This document shows, piece after piece, positions 7,254-15,940 of a stretch of 64,000 nucleotides of DNA; within the stretch, counting starts at the first letter, position 1; the number at the start of each line of letters is the position of its first letter. The stretch lies in contig JADJLT010000001.1 of the NCBI GenBank assembly GCA_016709965.1, forward strand, positions 496,001 through 560,000, given 5' to 3'. The notes beneath the pieces were generated by a model that did not search any database, was not told the origin of the DNA, and saw nothing but the letters and a program-made list of their open reading frames with translations. Both the position numbers and the translations under genes were made by a program. Source of the DNA: Betaproteobacteria bacterium (GTDB lineage Bacteria; Pseudomonadota; Gammaproteobacteria; Burkholderiales; Rhodocyclaceae).

Positions 7254-9392
7254 TTACTGTTGCTGAGCAGCATCGGCTGCTACCGGTTGGGCGGCCGCAG
7301 TACCTTCTTCTGAAGCAGCAGCCTTCATCGACAGCTTGACGCGACCACGGTCGTCGGTTTCAAGAACCTTGACGCGAACGATCTGGCCTTCCTTGACGTA
7401 GTCTTCGACCTTGTTGACACGCTCCTGAGCGATCTGCGAGATGTGCAGCAGACCATCCTTGCCCGGCAACACGGAAACGATTGCGCCGAAATCAAGAATC
7501 TTCAGCACGGTGCCTTCGTAGATTTTGCCAATCTCAACTTCAGCCGTTATCGCATCGATACGCGAACGAGCAGCAGCGGCGGCTTCACCGCTGGTGGCAG
7601 CAATGGTGATCGTGCCATCGTCCTGAATATCGATCGTGGTACCGGTTTCTTCAGTCAAGGCACGGATAACTGCACCGCCCTTGCCGATAACGTCACGGAT
7701 CTTTTCCGGATTAATCTTGAAGGTGTACAGACGCGGTGCGTAGGCCGACATTTCTTCACGCGGGCCAGCAGCCGATTCCTGCATCAGATTCAGGATATGC
7801 AGACGAGCCTCCTTGGCTTGCGCCAAAGCAACCTGCATGATTTCCTTGGTGATGCCCTGGATCTTGATGTCCATCTGCAACGCGGTGATACCACCGGTCG
7901 AGCCAGCCACCTTGAAGTCCATGTCACCAAGGTGATCTTCGTCGCCCAGAATATCGGTCAGGACGGCAAAACGATTGCCTTCCTTGATCAACCCCATGGC
8001 GATGCCCGCAACGTGCGCCTTGAGCGGCACACCAGCGTCCAGCAGCGCCAGACAGCCGCCGCAAACGGAAGCCATCGAGGACGAACCATTGGATTCGGTA
8101 ATTTCCGAAACCAGACGCATCGAGTAGGAGAAATCTTCCGGCTTCGGCAGCACGGCGAGCAGCGCGCGCTTGGCCAGACGGCCGTGACCGATTTCGCGAC
8201 GCTTCGGCGTACCGACACGACCGCATTCGCCGGTGGCGTACGGGGGCATGTTGTAGTGCAGCATGAAGCGGTCGCGGTATTCACCAGCCAAGGCGTCGAT
8301 GATCTGTTCGTCGCGGTTGGTACCCAGCGTGGCAACAGCCAGCGCCTGGGTTTCACCACGAGTAAACAGAGCTGAACCATGGGTACGCGGCAGCACGCCT
8401 GAACGCATGGTGATCGGACGCACGGTGCGCGTGTCGCGACCGTCGATACGCGGTGCACCGCTCAAGATGCGACCACGCACGATGGAAGCTTCAATTTCGT
8501 GGAACAGGTTACCGACGGTGTTTTCGTCAGGCGCGCCTTCACCCGAGCACAGCGCAGCAATGGCTTCAGCACGGATGACCTTGACGGCCTGGCTGCGCGT
8601 TTGCTTGACGGTGATGCTGTAGGCTTCTTCGAGCTTGGCGCTAACCAGAGCTGACAGACTGGCAACCAGCGCTTCATCCTTAGGTGCAGCTTGCCATTCC
8701 CATTCCGGCTTGCCGGCTTCTTCAACCAGTTCGTTGATGGCGTTAATCGCCTTCTGCATTTCAGTGTGGCCAAAAACGACAGCGCCGAGCATGATCTCTT
8801 CGGACAACTGGTCAGCTTCGGACTCAACCATCAGCACGGCAGCTTCGGTACCAGCGACGACGAGGTCGAGCTGGCTACCCTTGAGCTGGCTGAGGGTCGG
8901 GCACAACACGTACTGACCATCGATGTAACCAACGCGGGCAGCGCCGATCGGGCCGTTGAACGGCACACCGGAAATCGCCAACGCAGCGGAAGCACCGATC
9001 AGGGCCGGAATATCGGAATCAACTTCCGGATTCAGCGACATCACCGTGGCAATGACCTGGACTTCGTTATAGAAGCCTTCCGGGAACAACGGGCGGATCG
9101 GACGATCGATCAGACGGCAAGTCAGCGTTTCCTTTTCGGAAGGACGGCCTTCGCGCTTGAAGAAGCCACCAGGGATACGGCCGGCAGCGTAAGTTTTTTC
9201 CTGATAATCAACGGTCAGCGGGAAGAAATCCTGGCCCGGCTTGGCAGTCTTGGCTGCCACAACAGTTACCAGCACCACGGTCTCTTCCATGGAAACAAGA
9301 ACGGCACCGCCAGCCTGACGGGCTACTTCGCCGGTTTCAATGGTGACCTGATGGGCACCATAGGCGAAGGTTTTTTTCACAACATTAAACAT
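7254..9392 (-). CDS. pnp: Polyribonucleotide nucleotidyltransferase (PNPase)
   Basis: 712 residues, full length. Two RNase PH-like domains (about 1-220 and 310-540) joined by an alpha-helical linker, then a KH domain (I-R-D-V-I-G-K-G-G-A-V-I near 565-577) and an S1 domain (K-I-Y-E-G-T-V ... G-K-D-G-L-L-H-I-S near 620-690). It degrades RNA 3' to 5' using phosphate and is a core of the RNA degradosome. A good ribosome binding site (AAAGGAAAC) precedes the ATG. It lies downstream of rpsO, the conserved bacterial order. In E. coli the rpsO-pnp leader is cut by RNase III for autoregulation; the strong hairpin in the gap here would allow similar control, which is inference. Confidence 0.97.
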   Translation of the reverse strand: MFNVVKKTFAYGAHQVTIETGEVARQAGGAVLVSMEETVVLVTVVAAKTAKPGQDFFPLTVDYQEKTYAAGRIPGGFFKREGRPSEKETLTCRLIDRPIRPLFPEGFYNEVQVIATVMSLNPEVDSDIPALIGASAALAISGVPFNGPIGAARVGYIDGQYVLCPTLSQLKGSQLDLVVAGTEAAVLMVESEADQLSEEIMLGAVVFGHTEMQKAINAINELVEEAGKPEWEWQAAPKDEALVASLSALVSAKLEEAYSITVKQTRSQAVKVIRAEAIAALCSGEGAPDENTVGNLFHEIEASIVRGRILSGAPRIDGRDTRTVRPITMRSGVLPRTHGSALFTRGETQALAVATLGTNRDEQIIDALAGEYRDRFMLHYNMPPYATGECGRVGTPKRREIGHGRLAKRALLAVLPKPEDFSYSMRLVSEITESNGSSSMASVCGGCLALLDAGVPLKAHVAGIAMGLIKEGNRFAVLTDILGDEDHLGDMDFKVAGSTGGITALQMDIKIQGITKEIMQVALAQAKEARLHILNLMQESAAGPREEMSAYAPRLYTFKINPEKIRDVIGKGGAVIRALTEETGTTIDIQDDGTITIAATSGEAAAAARSRIDAITAEVEIGKIYEGTVLKILDFGAIVSVLPGKDGLLHISQIAQERVNKVEDYVKEGQIVRVKVLETDDRGRVKLSMKAAASEEGTAAAQPVAADAAQQQ

Positions 9393-9442
9393 AGTTTCCT
9401 TTCACTCTCATCACAATTAACGACACAACAACAAAACAAAAA

Positions 9443-9468
9443 AGCGGCCGGGATAATTCCGGGCCGCT
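9443..9468 (-). terminator. rpsO-pnp intergenic terminator/processing hairpin
   Basis: AGCGGCC and GGCCGCT form a stem extended inside by GGA/TCC. On the minus strand it is followed by six T's after rpsO; on the plus strand another T-run follows, so the hairpin has U-tracts on both sides. It probably attenuates read-through from rpsO into pnp. Confidence 0.75.
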
Positions 9469-9489
9469 CTTTTTTTGCTTTGATCCGGC

Positions 9490-9759
9490 TTACTTGCGCA
9501 GACCAAGGCGGGTAATCAGGGTACGGTAAGAATCAATGTTCTTGCCCTTGAGATAATCCAGCAACTTGCGACGCTGATTGACCATACGCAGCAGGCCACG
9601 ACGGGAGTGGTGATCCTTCTTGTGCTCTTTGAAGTGCGGGGTCAGATCGTTAATGCGGGCGGTCAGCAAAGCAACCTGGACTTCCGGAGAACCGGTATCG
9701 CCCTTGGCGCGCTGGAAATCGGCGACGACGCCGGCTTTGATTTCAGTGGTGAATGCCAT
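9490..9759 (-). CDS. rpsO: 30S ribosomal protein S15
   Basis: 89 residues, the standard S15 length. Conserved blocks D-T-G-S-P-E-V-Q-V-A-L-L-T-A-R-I-N at about 21-37, H-F-K-E-H-K-K-D-H-H-S-R-R-G-L at 42-56 and Q-R-R-K-L-L-D-Y-L-K at 62-71 bind 16S rRNA at the three-way junction in the central domain. It is followed by pnp as in most proteobacteria. In E. coli S15 represses its own translation through an mRNA pseudoknot; no equivalent fold was traced here. Confidence 0.97.
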   Translation of the reverse strand: MAFTTEIKAGVVADFQRAKGDTGSPEVQVALLTARINDLTPHFKEHKKDHHSRRGLLRMVNQRRKLLDYLKGKNIDSYRTLITRLGLRK

Positions 9760-9861
9760 TTCAAACTCTCTTTCATGAAAACGACGCCGCCCCGGTTTGA
9801 TAGAGCCAGCGCCAGTGGATAAAATTTTCCGTTGGCGACGGAAAGCGTAAGATTATATCAG

Positions 9862-10761
9862 TTAATCAGCCAGTTGAACCAGGCGTTTTGGCCACAAACG
9901 CTCCCCAGCACCGGGTTCGCCGATACCGATGAGACGGGTTCCCTCATAGACCCTTATCTTGCCAACCAGACCGGCTGGCAGATCAACGGGATTACCATGG
10001 CGAAAACGCTGAGCTGCCTCGCCCTCGACGGCAAGGACAGGCAAAGTGTGCAGCAAGGCATCAACCGGCTGGAGATGGGCTAAGCGCCCAGCCTCATCAA
10101 GCGACTCAAGCTCGGCCAACGTCACTGCCCCTTGCAATTCAAGATCACCAACCCGAGTCCGGCGCAACGCTGACAGATGCGCGCCGCAGCCAAGTGCTGC
10201 GCCGATATCGGCGGCCAAAACACGAATGTAGGTGCCTTTGCTGCAAGCGACCCGTAGCATCAGGCTGTCTTCGGTAAAATCGATCAGGTCGATGGCATAA
10301 ATCGTCACCGCCCTCGCCTCGCGTTCGACCACGATGCCTTTTCGGGCAAGCTCGTAGAGCGGACGACCGTCACGCTTCAGTGCCGAATGCATCGGTGGAA
10401 TTTGCTGAATATGCCCGGTGAAGCGCGGCAAAATTTCGAAAATTGCCTCTTTTTTCACGTTGACCGCAGCAGTTGCCGTCACCTCGCCTTCGGCATCACC
10501 AGAATCGGTAGTCACGCCTAGCTTGAGCACCGCCTCGTAGGTTTTGTCAGCATCAAGCAGATCAGCTGAGAATTTCGTTGCCTCACCGAAGCATAATGGC
10601 AACAAACCAGTCGCCAAGGGGTCAAGGGTGCCGGTATGCCCCCCTTTGGCCGCAGAAAAAAGACGGCGCACCTTCTGCAAAGCATCGTTTGAGGTAAAAC
10701 CGATGGGTTTGTCGAGCAACAGAACACCATCGACCTGTTTCCAGGCCTTCTTGACTTGCAT
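9862..10761 (-). CDS. truB: tRNA pseudouridine(55) synthase TruB
   Basis: 299 residues. The catalytic aspartate lies in G-G-H-T-G-T-L-D-P-L-A-T-G near residue 48, after the N-terminal L-L-D-K-P-I-G-F-T-S motif. It isomerises U55 in the T loop of tRNAs. The start is seven bases after the rbfA stop, in the nusA-infB-rbfA-truB transcription unit. Around residues 96-110 the DNA carries one copy of the dispersed GCGGTCAAC repeat, encoding A-A-V-N-V-K-K-E-A-I-F; the protein length around it looks normal, so it has not visibly disrupted the fold. Confidence 0.97.
   Translation of the reverse strand: MQVKKAWKQVDGVLLLDKPIGFTSNDALQKVRRLFSAAKGGHTGTLDPLATGLLPLCFGEATKFSADLLDADKTYEAVLKLGVTTDSGDAEGEVTATAAVNVKKEAIFEILPRFTGHIQQIPPMHSALKRDGRPLYELARKGIVVEREARAVTIYAIDLIDFTEDSLMLRVACSKGTYIRVLAADIGAALGCGAHLSALRRTRVGDLELQGAVTLAELESLDEAGRLAHLQPVDALLHTLPVLAVEGEAAQRFRHGNPVDLPAGLVGKIRVYEGTRLIGIGEPGAGERLWPKRLVQLAD
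10432..10470 (-). repeat. Dispersed repeat copy inside truB
   Basis: Minus strand reads GCAGCGGTCAACGTGAAAAA, then AGAGGC and ATTTTCGAAATT. Both the core and the A/T-rich tail of the repeat are recognisable although the sequence is coding. Chance similarity is possible for this coding copy. Confidence 0.4.
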
Positions 10762-10768
10762 GAGCTGA

Positions 10769-11140
10769 TTAGTCTTCTGGTGTTTGATCGCTCAGGGCAT
10801 TCGCCTGATCGATCAGCAGCGACATGCTGGCGCCATGCTCAATGGAGTTGTCGTAAACAAAATGCAATTCCGGCAAAGTGTGGATATGAATCCGCTTACC
10901 GAGTTCACGACGCAAGAAACCGGCTGCCCGCTTCAGGCCACGCTCAATCTCTTCCAGATGATCGGAATTGAGTGTCGTGAAGAACACCTTGGCATGGGCG
11001 TAATCCGGTGTCAGCTCGACAGCCGTCAGGCTGATCATGCCAACCCGCGGATCCTTCAGTTCTATCCGAATCAGATCTGCAAGGTCGCGGCGCACCTGCT
11101 CCGCGACCCGATCACTACGCTGAAATCCTTTTTTTTTCAT
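10769..11140 (-). CDS. rbfA: Ribosome-binding factor A
   Basis: 123 residues. KH-like fold with the family signatures R-V-A-E-Q-V-R-R-D-L-A near 10-20, D-P-R-V-G-M-I near 31-37 and D-Y-A-H-A-K-V-F at about 48-55. RbfA binds immature 30S subunits for late 16S rRNA maturation. The ATG overlaps the infB stop (TAATG), and the gene begins with an A9 run right after the start, a slippage-prone feature. Confidence 0.96.
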   Translation of the reverse strand: MKKKGFQRSDRVAEQVRRDLADLIRIELKDPRVGMISLTAVELTPDYAHAKVFFTTLNSDHLEEIERGLKRAAGFLRRELGKRIHIHTLPELHFVYDNSIEHGASMSLLIDQANALSDQTPED

Positions 11141-13872
11141 TACAGCGAGCGTGCCACTTCCTGGATTTCGTAAGCCTCGAGCTGATCACCCACCTGGATG
11201 TCGTTATTGCCGCGTAGCGACAGACCACATTCGAAGTTGGAACGCACTTCCTTGACGTCGTCCTTGAAACGCTTGAGCGAGTCGAGTTCGCCGTCCCACT
11301 GCACCACGTTATTACGCAGCAAACGGACACGGGAGTTGCGCTTGACGAGACCTTCCAAGACGTAACAGCCAGCGATGGCGCCAACCTTGGATACGAGGAA
11401 GACTTGACGAATTTCGACCATGCCAGTGATTTGCTCACGCTTCTCTGGCGACAACATGCCGGAAAGCGCCGCTTTGACTTCATCAACCGCGTCGTAAATC
11501 ACGTTGTAATAACGGATATCGACACCAAAATTCTCGGCCAGCTTGCGGGAACCTGCATCGGCACGAATATTAAAGCCGATGATGACCGCACCTGAAGCCT
11601 GGGCCAGATTGACATCGGATTCGCTGATTGCACCAACAGCACCGTGGATGATCTGGACGCGGACTTCCTCGTTGGAAAGCTTCGCCAGTGTCTGAACCAG
11701 CGCTTCCTGAGAACCCTGCACGTCCGCCTTGACGATCAACGGCAGGGTCTTGACCTCGCCTTCAGTCATCTGAACGAACATATTCTCCAGCTTGGCAGCT
11801 TGTTGCTTGGCCAACTTGACGTCACGGAACTTGCCCTGACGGAACAGCGCGATTTCGCGCGCCTTCTTTTCGTCAGTAAGAACAATAGCCTCTTCACCAG
11901 CAGCCGGCACATCGGACAGCCCAAGGATTTCGACCGGAATGGACGGGCCGGCTTCGTTGATCGACTTGCCGTTTTCATCCAACATAGCGCGCACACGACC
12001 GAAAACCTGGCCAGCCAGCACGACATCACCACGCTTGAGCGTGCCCGACTGAACCAGCATTGTCGCCACCGCACCGCGTCCCTTGTCGAGACGGGCTTCG
12101 ATGATCAGACCCTTGGCCGGCGCATTCTTCTGCGCGGTGAGTTCAAGCACTTCAGCCTGCAACAGCACCTGCTCAAGGAGTTCGTCGATACCGGTACCCT
12201 TCTTGGCGGACACTGGACAGAACGGTGAATCACCACCGTACTCTTCAGGAATAACACCTTCGGCAACCAATTCCTGCTTGACGCGATCCGGGTTCGAATC
12301 CGGCTTGTCGATCTTGTTAACAGCAACCACCAACGGCACACCTGCCGCCTTGGCATGGTGGATAGCTTCCTTGGTTTGCGGCATCACGCCGTCATCAGCA
12401 GCCACCACCAGAATAACGATGTCGGTCGCCTTGGCACCGCGAGCACGCATGGCCGTAAAGGCTTCGTGACCCGGAGTATCAAGGAAGGTAATCATTCCAC
12501 GGTCGGTCTCGACGTGGTATGCGCCAATGTGCTGGGTAATGCCACCAGCTTCACCCGCTGCAACCTTGGCTCGGCGAATGTAGTCAAGCAGCGAAGTCTT
12601 GCCGTGATCGACGTGACCCATCACGGTAACAACCGGGGCACGCGGCTCAAGAGGCACATCCTTCTGTTCACCACCTTGGGTAACTTCGAGGAAGGCATCC
12701 GGATCGTCCAACTTGGCGGCAACGCCCTGATGGCCCATCTCCTCAACCACGATAATGGCTGTTTCCTGATCCAGCACCTGATTGATGGTAACCATGGAGC
12801 CCATTTTCATCATGACCTTGATGACCTCAGTGGCTTTTACAGCCATCTTGTGGGCCAACTCGGACACGGTAATGGTTTCCGGCACGTGAATTTCACGGAC
12901 CAATGGCTCGGTCGGTGCCTGGAAGCTGCCTTGACCATCATCACCCTTGCTGGATTTCTTGTGGCCATGACGACCATCTTTCCAAGAGTTACCAATATCG
13001 GAACCGCGGGTCTTGATACCACCTTTTTTCTTGCCATCATCGGCGACACGGCCCTTGTCACCCTTCTTGCCAACAGCATCCGGCTTCTTGTGCAAGGTTC
13101 CCTTGTCGGCTGGCGCCGGTGCGGCACCTTCGCCGGATTTGGCGGCAGCGACCACCTGCTGCTTGGCCTGCTCCGCCACCTTGGCAGCAGCCGAGGCGAC
13201 TTCGGCCTGCTGGCGCATACGAACCAGCTCAGCTTCTTTGGCCTGTTTTTGGCGGAGCTCACGCTCCTGAATTTCACGCAGCGTCGTATAACGACGGGAC
13301 TCGGCCTCGCGCGCCTTCAATTCTTTTTCGCCGATGATCGCTGCGCGATCAAGGATCACGGGAGCCGGTTTTTCGACGGGCTGCTCGACAACCGGTTCAA
13401 CCGGCGCCTGAACGACTACCGGTGCTGGCTCCGGTTCAGGTTCCGGCTCCGGAGCAATCTCGACGACCGGCTCGGGTATGGGCTCCGGCTCAGGTACGAT
13501 CTCAACGACCTGAGGAAGTTCGGCTTCTAGCTCTTCATCAGGGAGGTCAATCTCCGATTCCGGCAAATGTTCGCCGACTTCGCGCTTGACCAGCACGCGC
13601 TTTTTGCGCACCTCAACCTGCACGGTCCTGGCACGTCCATGAGAATCTGTTGCCTTGATTTCCGACGTTTGCTTGCGGGTCAAGGTGATTTTCGTCTGCG
13701 ACTCATCGCCATGGGCGCGGCGCAGATAATCGAGCAATTTTGCCTTGTCTTGATCGGTCAGGGCATCGTTGGCACCCTCTTTACCGACGCCAGCCTTGCC
13801 CAATTGCTCGAGCAGGGCCACGACGGGCATTTTGAGTTCAACGGCAAATTGTGAAACTGTTGTTGCGGACAT
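11140..13872 (-). CDS. infB: Translation initiation factor IF-2
   Basis: 910 residues. The N-terminal IF2_N domain (about 1-55) is followed by an acidic then Lys/Ala-rich low-complexity linker (about 120-300, with P-E-P-E-P repeats). A second IF2_N module near 325-375 leads into the GTPase domain: G-H-V-D-H-G-K-T near 418-425, D-T-P-G-H-E near 465 and N-K-I-D near 518. Two beta-barrel domains and the C-terminal fMet-tRNA-binding domain follow. IF-2 places initiator tRNA on the 30S subunit and drives subunit joining. Internal in-frame starts producing shorter isoforms are known in E. coli; I did not identify one here. It sits between nusA and rbfA. Confidence 0.97.
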   Translation of the reverse strand: MSATTVSQFAVELKMPVVALLEQLGKAGVGKEGANDALTDQDKAKLLDYLRRAHGDESQTKITLTRKQTSEIKATDSHGRARTVQVEVRKKRVLVKREVGEHLPESEIDLPDEELEAELPQVVEIVPEPEPIPEPVVEIAPEPEPEPEPAPVVVQAPVEPVVEQPVEKPAPVILDRAAIIGEKELKAREAESRRYTTLREIQERELRQKQAKEAELVRMRQQAEVASAAAKVAEQAKQQVVAAAKSGEGAAPAPADKGTLHKKPDAVGKKGDKGRVADDGKKKGGIKTRGSDIGNSWKDGRHGHKKSSKGDDGQGSFQAPTEPLVREIHVPETITVSELAHKMAVKATEVIKVMMKMGSMVTINQVLDQETAIIVVEEMGHQGVAAKLDDPDAFLEVTQGGEQKDVPLEPRAPVVTVMGHVDHGKTSLLDYIRRAKVAAGEAGGITQHIGAYHVETDRGMITFLDTPGHEAFTAMRARGAKATDIVILVVAADDGVMPQTKEAIHHAKAAGVPLVVAVNKIDKPDSNPDRVKQELVAEGVIPEEYGGDSPFCPVSAKKGTGIDELLEQVLLQAEVLELTAQKNAPAKGLIIEARLDKGRGAVATMLVQSGTLKRGDVVLAGQVFGRVRAMLDENGKSINEAGPSIPVEILGLSDVPAAGEEAIVLTDEKKAREIALFRQGKFRDVKLAKQQAAKLENMFVQMTEGEVKTLPLIVKADVQGSQEALVQTLAKLSNEEVRVQIIHGAVGAISESDVNLAQASGAVIIGFNIRADAGSRKLAENFGVDIRYYNVIYDAVDEVKAALSGMLSPEKREQITGMVEIRQVFLVSKVGAIAGCYVLEGLVKRNSRVRLLRNNVVQWDGELDSLKRFKDDVKEVRSNFECGLSLRGNNDIQVGDQLEAYEIQEVARSL

Positions 13873-13889
13873 ACTTTGCTACCTCCCGC

Positions 13890-15362
13890 TCACTCGAACC
13901 AGTGAGCCCGTGCCTTCAGAATAATTTCCTTGGCACGCTCGTCGTCAATGCCGGTCATTTCGGTCAGTTCATCCACCGCCAGTTCCGCGAGATCGTCGCG
14001 GGTCTTGACGTTGTGACTAGCCAATTTGGCAGCCAGCTCCTTGCTCATCCCCTCAAGATCCATCAGATCATCGGAGACACCTTCCAGTTGTTCCTCGGTG
14101 GCAATCGCTTCCGTCAGCAGAATATTTCGGGCACGGTTGCGCAATTCATTGACGATACCTTCATCAAGACCGTCAATTTCCAGCATCTCGGCGAGTGGCA
14201 CATAGGCCACCTCTTCCAGAGACGAGAAACCTTCTTCAATCAGCAGGTCTGCCAGCTCTTCATCAATGTCCAGCTTTTCCATGAAGGTCACGCGGGTCAC
14301 TGCGTATTCAGCCTCGGAGCGCTTGGCCGATTCGTCCTGGGTCATCAGATTGATGGTCCAGCCGGTGAGTTCAGACGCAAGGCGAACATTCTGGCCATTG
14401 CGGCCGATAGCGATGGCCAGGTTATCCTCGTCGACCACCACATCCATGGCATGTTTTTCTTCATCAACAACGATGGAAGATACCTCTGCCGGCGATAGCG
14501 CACCGATCACAAACTGCGCAGGATCAGCAGACCAAAGAACGATATCGATATTCTCGCCACCGATTTCGTTGCGCACGGCAGTCACGCGGGAACCACGCAA
14601 ACCGACGCAGGTACCGATCGGATCGACACGCGGGTCATTGGACTTGACAGCAATCTTGGCGCGCAGACCAGGATCGCGGGCACACGCTTTCAATTCCATC
14701 AACCCATCAGAGATTTCCGGCACTTCCATGTCGAAAAGCTTGATGACAAATTCAGGGGCAGTGCGCGACAAAATGATCTGCGGACCACGTGCATTGCGGT
14801 CAATGCGCAACAGATAGGCGCGAATGCGATCACCAATACGCAGATTCTCTTTTGGAATCATCTGATCGCGGGGCAGCAGCGCTTCGATCTTGCCGGCCTC
14901 AACGATGGCGTTACCGCGCTCCATGCGCTTGATGGTGCCGGAAACGACATGTTCCTTGCGATCAAGGAAGTCAGACAAAATCTGCTCGCGCTCGGCATCG
15001 CGAATTTTTTGCAGGATCACCTGCTTGGCTGCCTGCGCACCGATACGGCCAAAGTCGATCGGCTCCAGCCCTTCTTCCAGCGTATCGCCTGACTCGATCT
15101 CCGGATCATCCTTCTGGGCTTCGGAGAGCGGCATTTCCAGATATTCGTTGACGTACTCGTTGTCCGGCACGACTTGCCAGCGACGGAAGGAGTCGTAGTT
15201 ACCCGTATTGCGATCAATCGAGACACGCACTTCAGCCTCGTCATGGATGCGTTTCTTGGTCGCCGAAGCAAGCGCAAGCTCAAGGGCGCCGAAAACGATT
15301 TCCTTGGCAACATTCTTTTCGCGGGCCAGTGCATCAACCAGCAGTAACAATTCACGGCTCAT
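13890..15362 (-). CDS. nusA: Transcription termination/antitermination protein NusA
   Basis: 490 residues. Domain order: N-terminal RNA-polymerase-binding domain (1-125), S1 (about 135-200, V-S-G-T-I-K-R-M), KH1 and KH2 (about 230-345, with V-G-L-R-G-S-R and I-G-R-N-G-Q-N-V-R), then two acidic C-terminal repeats (about 365-420 and 440-490). It modulates pausing, hairpin termination and rRNA antitermination. The presence of both acidic repeats is the long proteobacterial type. It lies 21 bases downstream of rimP and 17 upstream of infB. Confidence 0.97.
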   Translation of the reverse strand: MSRELLLLVDALAREKNVAKEIVFGALELALASATKKRIHDEAEVRVSIDRNTGNYDSFRRWQVVPDNEYVNEYLEMPLSEAQKDDPEIESGDTLEEGLEPIDFGRIGAQAAKQVILQKIRDAEREQILSDFLDRKEHVVSGTIKRMERGNAIVEAGKIEALLPRDQMIPKENLRIGDRIRAYLLRIDRNARGPQIILSRTAPEFVIKLFDMEVPEISDGLMELKACARDPGLRAKIAVKSNDPRVDPIGTCVGLRGSRVTAVRNEIGGENIDIVLWSADPAQFVIGALSPAEVSSIVVDEEKHAMDVVVDEDNLAIAIGRNGQNVRLASELTGWTINLMTQDESAKRSEAEYAVTRVTFMEKLDIDEELADLLIEEGFSSLEEVAYVPLAEMLEIDGLDEGIVNELRNRARNILLTEAIATEEQLEGVSDDLMDLEGMSKELAAKLASHNVKTRDDLAELAVDELTEMTGIDDERAKEIILKARAHWFE

Positions 15363-15383
15363 GGGCTAAAACCTCCTAGTCCT

Positions 15384-15830
15384 TCAGTCGAAACGAGGCA
15401 CCAGACGTGCCTTCTCGATATTATTGAATTCCAGTTCCACATCGTCTTTTTCGAGGTGAAGCCCGACCTTGCCATCCTTGAAACCAAGGAGTTCGCCCTG
15501 AAAATTGCGGCGGCCGCCATGCGGAATGCGCAGCTTGATCTGGATATGCTGACCAGCAAAACGCTCGAAGTCTTCGGCTTTCTTGACGACGCGATCCAAT
15601 CCGGGCGACGAGATCTCCAAGCGATCGAAATCGAAGTTTTCCACTTCGAAAACCCGGGTCAGCTGATTGGAGACCTTGGCGCAATCATCGACATCAATCC
15701 CGCTATCTCGTCCGGGTGCATCAATGAAGACGCGAATCGTACGGCCGCGCGGCGACATCTCGACATCAACGAGTTCATACCCCAGACCGACAACTGTCGT
15801 TTCAAGCAGTGCGTTTAAATCCATAGCCAC
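15384..15830 (-). CDS. rimP: Ribosome maturation factor RimP
   Basis: 148 residues. N-terminal alpha/beta domain with V-V-G-L-G-Y-E-L-V-D-V-E near 13-24 and R-V-F-I-D near 33-37, then I-D-V-D-D-C-A-K-V-S at about 44-53 and the S-S-P-G-L-D-R signature near 73-79. A C-terminal SH3-like barrel follows. It assists 30S subunit assembly. First gene of the rimP-nusA-infB-rbfA-truB unit, with a terminator just upstream that isolates it from rluB. Confidence 0.95.
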   Translation of the reverse strand: MAMDLNALLETTVVGLGYELVDVEMSPRGRTIRVFIDAPGRDSGIDVDDCAKVSNQLTRVFEVENFDFDRLEISSPGLDRVVKKAEDFERFAGQHIQIKLRIPHGGRRNFQGELLGFKDGKVGLHLEKDDVELEFNNIEKARLVPRFD

Positions 15831-15834
15831 AAAT

Positions 15835-15855
15835 AAAAAATGGGCGAAACGCCCA
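15835..15855 (-). terminator. Terminator after rluB
   Basis: Minus strand TGGGCG-TTT-CGCCCA followed by six T's: a short GC-rich stem with a clean U-tract, 86 bases after the rluB stop. It ends the scpA-scpB-rluB transcript before rimP. Confidence 0.8.
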
Positions 15856-15940
15856 CCTCATAGAAAAAGATGCCCGCCAAAAATGACGGGAGGAAAAAAC
15901 CCATAAATTATAGCGGATTTATTCCCCTCGGTAAATCGCT

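Noticed and set aside
8691..9515. 274-residue open frame antisense to pnp, running into rpsO
   Set aside because: Crosses a terminator hairpin and two real genes; no protein features.
12355..13530. 391-residue open frame antisense to infB
   Set aside because: It is the reverse reading of a GC-rich Lys/Ala/Glu-rich gene; no family pattern, no ribosome binding site, and infB is certain.
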